A stretch of DNA of 8,204 nucleotides from Bacteroidota bacterium (GTDB lineage: Bacteria; Bacteroidota; Bacteroidia; Bacteroidales; Prolixibacteraceae). The translations under genes were made by a program, and so were the position numbers. Shown one piece after another: positions 1-6,773 of the stretch (its first letter is position 1; every line of letters begins with the position of its first letter). The stretch is from assembly GCA_023488865.1 (NCBI GenBank), contig JAMDDG010000262.1, positions 1 to 8,204 on the forward strand, in the 5' to 3' direction. The notes below the pieces were generated by a model. The model did not search any database. It saw only the letters and a list, made by a program, of their open reading frames with translations, and was not told the origin of the DNA.

Positions 1-89
1 TTAGTCGGAATAGAGAGTTCAAGGCATTAAAAATACAAAATTTGCATCAATCAAACTGAAAAGAGATTAATGCATTTCTGACAATATCA

Positions 90-120
90 TTGTTCTAATA
101 TTTAAATCGGTTTAGATTTG
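90..120 (+). promoter_or_regulatory. Candidate Bacteroidota housekeeping promoter (-33/-7 type)
   Basis: TAGATTTG at 113-120 fits the Bacteroidota -7 consensus TAnnTTTG exactly. TTG at 90-92 lies 20 bases upstream and fits the core of the -33 TTTG element, for which the usual spacer is about 19-21. Transcription would begin near 126-128, giving a leader of roughly 170 nucleotides before the ATG at 298 that includes the palindrome at 241-271. The match is by eye; AT-rich DNA gives such matches by chance fairly often. Confidence 0.4.
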
Positions 121-240
121 GAAATTTTAAAAAAAAATATATATTTTTGGAAAACGACACACAAACTTATGAGAGTCGCTATAATAGAAATTACTGAAGA
201 TTTGCTAGTTTTTTCATTTTGTAAAATTTCGATAATTCCA

Positions 241-271
241 GACCTGACAGGGTTTCAAACCCTGTCAGGTC
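241..271. repeat. Perfect 31-base palindrome, probable interspersed repeat or hairpin
   Basis: Two 15-base arms, GACCTGACAGGGTTT (241-255) and its exact reverse complement (257-271), surround a single central C at 256. As RNA it would fold into a 12-base-pair stem with a 7-base loop. It ends 26 bases before the ATG of the large hydrolase gene. Palindromes with a CCTGACAGG core are, from general memory, common between genes in Bacteroidota genomes, so a REP-like dispersed element is the likeliest reading. It could also end transcription from upstream, although no T-run follows (the next bases are TAAAAGC), or act as an attenuating leader hairpin. Only one copy is in this window. Confidence 0.85.
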
Positions 272-297
272 TAAAAGCAAACTAAATACGAACAACC

Positions 298-3200
298 ATG
301 AAAAAAACCAACCCTTTCATTTTCTCCGGAATAATCCTGTTGATTATTCTTGCCTTTGGTTGCAGCAAAAAGCCAGTTCCTGAAGGCATTCAGACTGTTG
401 CCGAATTAAAAACGCTGTTTGCCAATCCGCCCTCGGAATACCGGAGCGCCCCGCTCTGGGACTGGAATGAACAGATTTCCGAAGAAGGGATCGACTTCCA
501 GATGAAGGAATTTAAAAAGGCCGGTATCGGTGGCGTGTTCGTGCATCCGCGTCCAGGTTTGCTTACTGAATATCTTTCCAACGACTGGTTCCATCTGTTT
601 GATTATACCGTTCAGAAGGGAAAAGAACTGGGCATGAAAGTCTGGATTTACGACGAAAATTCCTATCCGTCGGGTTTTGCCGGTGGTCATGTTCCGGCTG
701 AAATGCCTGATTCGTACAAAAACGGAACTGGGTTGGGCCTCGATATTCAGGAGAAACTGAATGTGGTTCCTTCGGATACCCTGGCGGTGGTGCTGAAGAA
801 AACCGATGACGGATTTGCCGATGTAACAGCTTCCGTAAATCAGGAAAATGGCCAAAGCGGAACATATTATGTGTTCAGGAAAACTTACCCGTCCACTTCA
901 CCCTGGTACGGCGGATTCACCTATGTTGATTTGATTTACAAGGGCGTAACCCAGAAATTTCTGGACCTGACCATGACCAAAGGTTATGAACGCGACAGCG
1001 CCGAATTCGGGAAAACGTTGATGGGCTCTTTCTCCGATGAGCCCAACCTGGAAGCAGCTATGTCACAAAGAACTGTGATGCGCTGGACTCCGGATATGTT
1101 TGACGCCTTTCAGCAACGCTGGGGCTACGGCCTGAAAGTGAATTTGCCATCTATACTGGAAGAAACCGGCAACTGGAAGAAAGTCCGCCACGACTATTAT
1201 GAGCTTCTTCTTGAACTTTTTGTGGACCGCTGGGCCAAACCTTACAGCAAATACTGTGAAGAAAAAGGCTTGAAATGGACGGGCCATTACTGGGAACACG
1301 CCTGGCCGGCACCCGGGTTAGACGAATCAGCCATGTACATCTGGCATCAGCAACCGGGCGTTGATATGCTTGGGAACCGATTGGACACAGCAGGCCTGGG
1401 CGGACAATTCGGGAACGACCGCGCGATTCGTGAATTGCGCAGCGCCGCCAATCAGGCCGGAAGGCAGCGAACCCTGAGCGAAACCTACGGCGGCGGCGGC
1501 TGGGAAATGAATTTTGAAACTCAAAAGCGGCTGGCCGACTGGGAAATGGTGCTCGGTGTCAATTTTGTCAATCAACACCTGTCGTATTATTCGCTCAACG
1601 GCGTACGCAAATTCGACTATCCGCTTTCGTTTTCGTACCACGAACCCTGGTGGCAATATTACAAACTAATGGGCGACTACATTGGCCGGGTCAGCATGGC
1701 CATGTCTTCCGGTCAGCAGATGAACCAGACACTTGTTTTGCAGCCGAATACCACGGCCTGGATGTATTTCTCGCGAAAAGTCAAAAGTCCGGTGATCGAT
1801 GCCCTGCGCGACGGCTTTAAAAACTTTGTCTACCGCATGGAGCAACATCAACTGGAATATGATCTGGGCTCGGAAAATGTAATGAAAACACTCGGCAGCG
1901 TGGCTGGCAACAAACTTCGGGTTGGTCAGCGCAACTATTCGCTGGTAGTGATTCCGGCTGAAATGCAAAACCTCGATCAGCCAACCCTCGACCTGTTGCA
2001 AAAATACCTGGGAAACGGCGGCAAAGTGCTTTCGTTTAATCGGAATATTGCCTTTGTTGACGGAACCGGATCAACCAAAATAAATGAGTTGGCAGCCAAA
2101 TTTGCCAATCAATGGATGGTTGCTGAAAATCTGAATGATCCGGCTGTTTTGAAATTGCTCCGCCACGATGAATTTGCGATGAACGACGAAACTAAAAATG
2201 GCATGTTGTACCATCAACGACGGGTACTCGACGACGGACAACTGCTTTTCGTGGTCAATTCGCACCAGCAGAAAAAAGCGATAGCGGAAGTGACGATGAA
2301 AGGGAAATATGTTTCGAAACTGGATCTGGTTTCCGGAAAGATTTACAGTTATCCGGCCAAGACTGAAAATGGCAAAGTAAAATTTAGCATCGATCTCGAT
2401 CCGGTTGGAAGCGCATTGTTTGTGGTAAACAATCAGAAACCGGAAGAGCCGGAATATGCACCGCTTTCAGGAACAGAAACCGCTGTGGCAAGCGCTGGCC
2501 CGGTAACCGTGAAACGCGAATCGGACAACATTTTGATGGTGAATTACCTCGACCTGAAAACGGCTAAATCGGATAAAAAAGATCTGTATTTTATGAATGC
2601 GCTGATCGGGCTTTTCAACGAAAACGGCGTAGCAATGGGTAATCCGTGGCAGCACAAAATTCAGTACAAAAAGAACTGGCTCGAATTGGACACTTTGTTT
2701 AAAGCCGATTCGTGGTTTGAAGCCAGTTATCATTTTACCATCAATTCAAACCTGAATGCCAATGCCATGAAAGCAATCCGTGCAGTAGTTGAACGGCCCG
2801 ACATGTGGACCGTGAGCATCAACGGGCACGAAGTTTCGAAAACGGAAGGCGTTTACTGGATCGAAAAAAGTTTTCCGGAGTTTGCCGTGGGGCCATTCCT
2901 GAAACCCGGTGTAAATACCCTGACGCTGAAAGCTCCGCGAATGAACGTGCTGGCTGAGCTGATGCCGGTTTATTTGCTGGGCGATTTTCTGGTAAAACCT
3001 GCCAAACATGGTTTCGAAATTGCTGAAGGAAACATCAGCGCCCTGGGTTCGTGGCGCGAAAATGGGTTGCCATTTTATTCGCAACAGGTGGCTTATTCGC
3101 AAACCTTTAATGTGACCAAAACTTCAGGAGCGGGTTATAAAGTGAAACTGAAAAAGTGGAATGGCCCGGTGGCCGAAGTGTTGGTGAACGGCCAATCGGC

Positions 3201-3462
3201 CGGGCTGATTGCGTGGCAACCCGATGAACTGGATGTGACTTCGATGCTGAAAGATGGCGCCAACGAAATCACCGTGAAAGTGACCGGTAGCCTGAAAAAC
3301 ACCTTTGGCTTCTTTTACAAACCAAATAACAGCTGGATTTTTGGTCCGTACGAATGGAACTACGCGCCTGAGAAAGCGCCGGATGCCCCTGGATATTTCC
3401 TGATGGATTATGGCATGATGGAGCCGTTTGACCTTCGACAAACCTCTACGGTAATAAAATAG
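298..3462 (+). CDS. Lipoprotein glycoside hydrolase, GH106-like (alpha-L-rhamnosidase-related)
   Basis: This is a 1054-residue exported enzyme likely to cleave a glycan, possibly at rhamnosyl or related linkages. A signal peptide of about 21 residues ends in AFG-C22, so it is probably a lipoprotein. The residues after Cys (SKKP) lack the acidic surface-export signal known in Bacteroidota, so periplasmic placement is as likely as surface exposure. Residues 45-130 look like the start of a TIM-barrel (PLWDWN, then GIGGVFVHPRPG, then WIYDENSYPSGFAGG with D119 and E120). Other conserved-looking carboxylates are D247-E248 (SFSDEPN), E333 (HYWEH) and E395 (LSETYGGGGW); the last resembles the strand-end motif of the GH106/GH2-like clan. 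About 638-712 forms a beta domain typical of these enzymes, and 820-1005 looks like galactose-binding-type sandwiches (SINGHEV, EVLVNGQSAG). The start has no Shine-Dalgarno site but encodes a proper signal peptide. The sigma factor gene follows 47 bases later. The hydrolase assignment is fairly firm; the family and substrate are not. Confidence 0.75.
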   Translation: MKKTNPFIFSGIILLIILAFGCSKKPVPEGIQTVAELKTLFANPPSEYRSAPLWDWNEQISEEGIDFQMKEFKKAGIGGVFVHPRPGLLTEYLSNDWFHLFDYTVQKGKELGMKVWIYDENSYPSGFAGGHVPAEMPDSYKNGTGLGLDIQEKLNVVPSDTLAVVLKKTDDGFADVTASVNQENGQSGTYYVFRKTYPSTSPWYGGFTYVDLIYKGVTQKFLDLTMTKGYERDSAEFGKTLMGSFSDEPNLEAAMSQRTVMRWTPDMFDAFQQRWGYGLKVNLPSILEETGNWKKVRHDYYELLLELFVDRWAKPYSKYCEEKGLKWTGHYWEHAWPAPGLDESAMYIWHQQPGVDMLGNRLDTAGLGGQFGNDRAIRELRSAANQAGRQRTLSETYGGGGWEMNFETQKRLADWEMVLGVNFVNQHLSYYSLNGVRKFDYPLSFSYHEPWWQYYKLMGDYIGRVSMAMSSGQQMNQTLVLQPNTTAWMYFSRKVKSPVIDALRDGFKNFVYRMEQHQLEYDLGSENVMKTLGSVAGNKLRVGQRNYSLVVIPAEMQNLDQPTLDLLQKYLGNGGKVLSFNRNIAFVDGTGSTKINELAAKFANQWMVAENLNDPAVLKLLRHDEFAMNDETKNGMLYHQRRVLDDGQLLFVVNSHQQKKAIAEVTMKGKYVSKLDLVSGKIYSYPAKTENGKVKFSIDLDPVGSALFVVNNQKPEEPEYAPLSGTETAVASAGPVTVKRESDNILMVNYLDLKTAKSDKKDLYFMNALIGLFNENGVAMGNPWQHKIQYKKNWLELDTLFKADSWFEASYHFTINSNLNANAMKAIRAVVERPDMWTVSINGHEVSKTEGVYWIEKSFPEFAVGPFLKPGVNTLTLKAPRMNVLAELMPVYLLGDFLVKPAKHGFEIAEGNISALGSWRENGLPFYSQQVAYSQTFNVTKTSGAGYKVKLKKWNGPVAEVLVNGQSAGLIAWQPDELDVTSMLKDGANEITVKVTGSLKNTFGFFYKPNNSWIFGPYEWNYAPEKAPDAPGYFLMDYGMMEPFDLRQTSTVIK

Positions 3463-3509
3463 CTGACAAAGAGTAAGTAAACATACAGCTGTGAAAAGTC
3501 ATCAAATGC

Positions 3510-4028
3510 ATGTCTAACTCTATGCTAATAGAAAATATTCAGAAAGGGGATGTGATGGCTTTTAAACAATTTTTTGAAAGTTTCTATCCTTCCTTGCATT
3601 ATTTTGCTATCAGATATTTGCACGATGATGAAGCTTCTTCAGATGTGGTTCAGGATGCTTTTTTACAATTATGGAACAAAAGATCAGATATACTTTCAAT
3701 CGCATCTGCCAAAACCTATCTTTTTAAATACGTCAAAAACAAAAGCCTTAACTATTTGCGGGACAGACAAATCGAAACTAATAATCTTGAAAAAATAGCA
3801 TCAAAAACTTATTCCAGGGACATTATTGTTGAAGATGAAACTTACCAGATTATATGCCACGCCATTCAATCCCTGCCGCCACAGGGGCAACGCGTAATAG
3901 AACTGGTCCTTGATGGGTTAAAGAATCACGAAATTGCCACACAATTGGGAATTTCCCTGAATACGGTCAAAACGATAAAACTTAGGGCGTTTAAAACTTT
4001 GCGTTCACAATTAACAATAGTCCGGTAG
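3510..4028 (+). CDS. ECF-type RNA polymerase sigma-70 factor
   Basis: This 172-residue cytoplasmic protein should direct RNA polymerase to a specific set of promoters. Region 2 spans about residues 20-88 and includes the core-binding stretch DVVQDAFLQLW (45-55). Region 4 spans about 112-166, with the SLPPQGQRVIEL lead-in and a helix-turn-helix at about 138-160 (HEIATQLGISLNTVKTIK). Regions 1 and 3 are absent, as in ECF factors, and the length is close to the usual 170-200. The sequence resembles the sigma family expanded in Bacteroides, whose members commonly pair with a FecR-like anti-sigma and a SusC/SusD transporter. Neither is present here; the next thing downstream is a HipA remnant. The chosen ATG gives an N-terminus of family-typical length; M5 (3522) is an alternative. 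The 47-base gap to the hydrolase gene shows no promoter or terminator, so cotranscription is possible. It is more AT-rich than the upstream gene. Confidence 0.93.
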   Translation: MSNSMLIENIQKGDVMAFKQFFESFYPSLHYFAIRYLHDDEASSDVVQDAFLQLWNKRSDILSIASAKTYLFKYVKNKSLNYLRDRQIETNNLEKIASKTYSRDIIVEDETYQIICHAIQSLPPQGQRVIELVLDGLKNHEIATQLGISLNTVKTIKLRAFKTLRSQLTIVR

Positions 4029-4099
4029 GGCGGGTAAGGCAAATTGCCGGGGCACAAGAGGGTTCAGACAAAATGACAAAATATTGTACCCCAGTCTAA

Positions 4100-4450
4100 A
4101 AATGTCGCAGGAGGAAATGGCCGAATTCGCATAACCGGGATGACCATAGCAAGAATTTCTCCTTTCTGATGAATGCCAAAGGGGAATGGCAGTTTGCCCC
4201 GGCCTATGACCTGACCTTTTCATATTCCGGCTATGGGTTTCACAGTACCATGATAGCCGGGGAAAGTAAAAATCCGGGACGAAAAGATCTCTTGAAACTC
4301 GCCACACATTTCGGGTTGAAAAATGCACCATTCATTATTGAGGAAGTTCAGGAGGCCATAAGCCAATGGGGGGCAATTGCCAGTGAATATGGTATTACCA
4401 GGGAAACAAGAAATACTGTTTAAACAGTGATGGATAAGATCAGGGACTAA
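4100..4450 (+). pseudogene. Decayed C-terminal fragment of a HipA-like serine/threonine kinase
   Basis: HipA proteins are kinases, often the toxin of a HipAB toxin-antitoxin pair, of roughly 300-440 residues. Only about 115 codons remain here. The frame reads SHNRDDHSKNFSFLM (4127-4171), matching the HipA catalytic loop (Asp-Asp-His-x-Lys-Asn), then APAYDLTFS with the metal-binding-type Asp at 4208-4210, then GESKNPGRKDLLKLA and a helical tail. The ATP-binding N-terminal part and any HipB antitoxin gene are missing. The frame is closed upstream by TAA at 4097-4099, and the stretch just before SHNRDDH (about 4103-4126, reading CRRRKWPN) looks like a degraded form of the usual RRMVFN segment. 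A TAA at 4421-4423 interrupts the end, after which the same frame reads TVMDKIRD to a second stop at 4448-4450. An ATG at 4169 opens 84 codons, but these begin inside the kinase fold and are unlikely to make an active protein. Confidence 0.8.
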
Positions 4451-4537
4451 AGAAAGTTTACTGGTTGTTCGTATTGTCCCAGTTCACAGGTATTAGATTT
4501 ACTTTAATTCTTTTGTCAATTCCATGTGAAACTTTCT
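4451..4537. repeat. Nine-base inverted repeat in the convergent intergenic gap
   Basis: AGAAAGTTT at 4451-4459 and its exact reverse complement AAACTTTCT at 4529-4537 lie 69 bases apart. The left arm begins right after the last stop of the HipA remnant, and the right arm overlaps the stop codon of the GH92 gene. Beyond the arms the similarity goes on weakly (AC-TGG against CACATGG). The loop is too long for an ordinary terminator hairpin, and no other strong terminator is visible between the two converging groups. It could be a scar of an insertion or chance in AT-rich DNA. Confidence 0.35.
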
Positions 4538-6719
4538 AATGACTCAAATCAAAAGACAATTTTCCACCTTTGACTATGTCCTGATGGTTTAGGGTATATT
4601 TTTTATATCGTTTCCCATTTAATTTCATTGACTTAATACTGTAATTATCCCTGCCTGCATTTGGGGCTTCAATTACAAATTCTTTTCCCGGGTAAAATGA
4701 AGGATTAAGCGTGATCGTAATTTTATTGAACAAGGGACTGGCAAGCTGAAAATCCATATCACCGGGACAGGCAGGGTAGAACCCCATCATGGCAAACAGC
4801 AGGCAAGCCGAAGTCGCCCCGCAATCATCATTTCCCGGTAACCCATCCGGTAAATTGCGAAAATATTCGTAAATCATTTTCCGGACCTGTTTCTGGGTAC
4901 GCCACTCTTCCCCTTTTGCATAATTGAACAGGTAAGGATAGGCCATATCGGGTTCGTTGCCCATATTAAAGTAACCACTGTCGAAACAGGCTGTCAGCTT
5001 TTCTGTGAATTTTTTTTCACCGCCCATGAGTTTTATGAGCCCCGGAATATCATGTGGTACCATGAACGTATAATGCCAGGAGTCGCCTTCGACAAACCCT
5101 GGCTGTGAACGCGATGAACCTCCGTCCCTTGACGGATTGAATGGTTCAAACCAGGTTCCGTCGGCCATTCTGGGCCGTATAAAGTTGGTTTTCGGATCGA
5201 AATAATTCCGATATAACATGGAACGTTCGTAGAATTGTTTATAATCATCATCTTTACCAAGCGCTTTGGCCATTTGTGCCAGATCCCAGTCGGCAATACA
5301 ATATTCCTGTGCCGTAGAAACTGACCCCCATACATACCTTTTATTCTTCCCATTTTCAGGGATATATCCATATTTTAACAGGTTATCCAAACCGGGACGT
5401 CCCGGATTGTCTGCTTCGGCAACGGTTGCGTTATGCTTCATAGCCTCATAGGCGAGATCGACATCAAAATCTGTTATTCCACGCAAATAAGTATCTGCAA
5501 TAACCGGGATGGCAGGGTCGCCAACCATAATATAAGTCTCATTGCCTGCTAATTCCCATTTAGGAAGCCAACCGCTCTCCTGATACATTGAGAGCATTGT
5601 TTTGACCATATCTTGTTGTTGTTGAGGGTAAATGAGCGAAAGGAAAGGATGGACGTTCCGGTAAGTATCCCACAACGAAAATATAGTGTAAGAATTAAAG
5701 TTATTTGTTTTTAATACCTTATCACTTTGAAAGGCAATATATTCGCCATTTACGTCGTTAAAAATATTGGGGTGCAGCAACATATGGTAAAAAGCCGTGT
5801 AGAACATGGTCTTATCATTATCGGTACCACCTTCGACCCTTATTTTGGACAATTCTTTGCCCCATGCTTTTAAAGAAGCTTGCCTGGTCCCCTCAAAATC
5901 AAAAGCAGGCTGTTCTGCATTCAGGTTTGCCCTGGCATTCTCAACACTGACATAGGAAATACCTACTTTTACTGAAATAGTTTCATTATCCTCTTTTGTA
6001 TCAAAAGTGAAATAAGCCCCGATATCGTTGCCTGCCATCTCACGCCGGAACCCCGGAAAAATCTTTCCTTCATTCCATACTCCGCATGAAATTGGGGTTT
6101 TACTCAATCTCGCTACAAAATAGACAGTTTGGGCTGTCGATCTGCCACACATACCTCCTATAACTTTGAACCCTTCAACCTCCGTGTCCGAAACCCTACG
6201 TATCACCCCTCCTTTGCGTTTGGTGAGCGAAAGTCCCAGATTCAGAAGAATATTTGATTGGCCTTTGGGAAATGTGAAGCGGCTGATCCCTGTACGCATG
6301 GTAGTGGATAGTTCAGCCCTGATATGGTAACGGTCCAGCGTTACAGCGTAATAGCCTGGTGAGGCAATTTCACCGGAATATTTCGACCAATACTTGTCTG
6401 CCTTTAACTGCAAGTCCCCGGTTGTTGGCATTAATACAAAAGTCCCCATTTCGGGGCAACCCGTACCGCTTATGTGGAGGTGCGAAAAGCCGGAAATGAA
6501 TGGCTTTCCATAATAGTAGGGACTTGTCATATTAACATTACTCAGGGTATCATAGGAGTTCAGGGGAGATAAAGAAGCCATGCCCCAAGGCATTACAGCG
6601 CCCGGGTTCGTATTTCCGCCCCTGGAAGTTCCAATGAACGGATTTACATAATCCGTTAAGTCCTGGCTTGTGGCTGTCAGGGATAAAATGGCAATAAAAA
6701 GTGAAAGTAAATATCTCAT
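4536..6719 (-). CDS. Exported GH92 alpha-mannosidase
   Basis: This 727-residue enzyme should release alpha-linked mannose from mannans or N-glycans by an inverting, calcium-dependent mechanism, as known for GH92. A signal peptide (residues 1-18, ATS before Q19) predicts export to the periplasm or beyond. The GH92 opening motif is YVNPFIGT (about 24-31). The catalytic domain shows SLWDTYRNVHP (W350, D351), GWLPKWELAGNETYIMVGDPA, FVEGDSWHYTFMVPHD with E544 at the position of the family's catalytic acid, GNEPD (E589), and PGNDDCGATSA with D631 and D632, where the family's base lies. A Gln in place of the acid marks the phosphomannose-acting members; Glu is kept here, so an ordinary mannosidase is likelier. 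The length is normal and the C-terminus complete. The gene lies 54 bases after the esterase gene on the same strand with no evident promoter or terminator between, so cotranscription is likely. The linkage preference (1,2, 1,3 or 1,4) cannot be read. Confidence 0.95.
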   Translation of the reverse strand: MRYLLSLFIAILSLTATSQDLTDYVNPFIGTSRGGNTNPGAVMPWGMASLSPLNSYDTLSNVNMTSPYYYGKPFISGFSHLHISGTGCPEMGTFVLMPTTGDLQLKADKYWSKYSGEIASPGYYAVTLDRYHIRAELSTTMRTGISRFTFPKGQSNILLNLGLSLTKRKGGVIRRVSDTEVEGFKVIGGMCGRSTAQTVYFVARLSKTPISCGVWNEGKIFPGFRREMAGNDIGAYFTFDTKEDNETISVKVGISYVSVENARANLNAEQPAFDFEGTRQASLKAWGKELSKIRVEGGTDNDKTMFYTAFYHMLLHPNIFNDVNGEYIAFQSDKVLKTNNFNSYTIFSLWDTYRNVHPFLSLIYPQQQQDMVKTMLSMYQESGWLPKWELAGNETYIMVGDPAIPVIADTYLRGITDFDVDLAYEAMKHNATVAEADNPGRPGLDNLLKYGYIPENGKNKRYVWGSVSTAQEYCIADWDLAQMAKALGKDDDYKQFYERSMLYRNYFDPKTNFIRPRMADGTWFEPFNPSRDGGSSRSQPGFVEGDSWHYTFMVPHDIPGLIKLMGGEKKFTEKLTACFDSGYFNMGNEPDMAYPYLFNYAKGEEWRTQKQVRKMIYEYFRNLPDGLPGNDDCGATSACLLFAMMGFYPACPGDMDFQLASPLFNKITITLNPSFYPGKEFVIEAPNAGRDNYSIKSMKLNGKRYKKYTLNHQDIVKGGKLSFDLSH

Positions 6720-6773
6720 TTTATTAAATTTATTGATTTTTTCCTGGTTAAGTTAATTTTAACGTTTTGTTTG

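Larger units (their letters stand above)
1..297. other. AT-rich intergenic region upstream of the large hydrolase gene
   Basis: No convincing gene is visible here. Reading frame 3 on the + strand is open from the window edge to a TGA at 57-59 (18 codons), which could be the tail of an upstream gene, but this is too short to judge. The stretch holds a candidate promoter (90-120), a 16-base AT palindrome of A5-TATATA-T5 form at 133-148, and a 31-base perfect palindrome at 241-271. The base composition is far more AT-rich than the gene that follows, as expected for a Bacteroidota regulatory region. Confidence 0.7.

Noticed and set aside
406..855. A 149-codon open frame on the minus strand inside the large hydrolase gene, with several others along 390-3441
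   Set aside because: They lie opposite a strongly supported gene, show no recognisable motifs, and are typical antisense shadows of a relatively GC-rich coding region.
4038..4048. Short palindrome GGCAAATTGCC after the sigma gene as a terminator
   Set aside because: The arms are only 5 bases around one central base, so no stable hairpin forms, and no T-run follows.
4011..4331. A 106-codon minus-strand open frame across the sigma end and HipA remnant
   Set aside because: The + strand carries clear HipA similarity here, and the minus-strand product shows no family features.
6720..6773. Separate promoter for the GH92 gene in the 54-base gap
   Set aside because: The gap is AT-rich, but I found no TAnnTTTG element with a suitable -33 partner on the minus strand.
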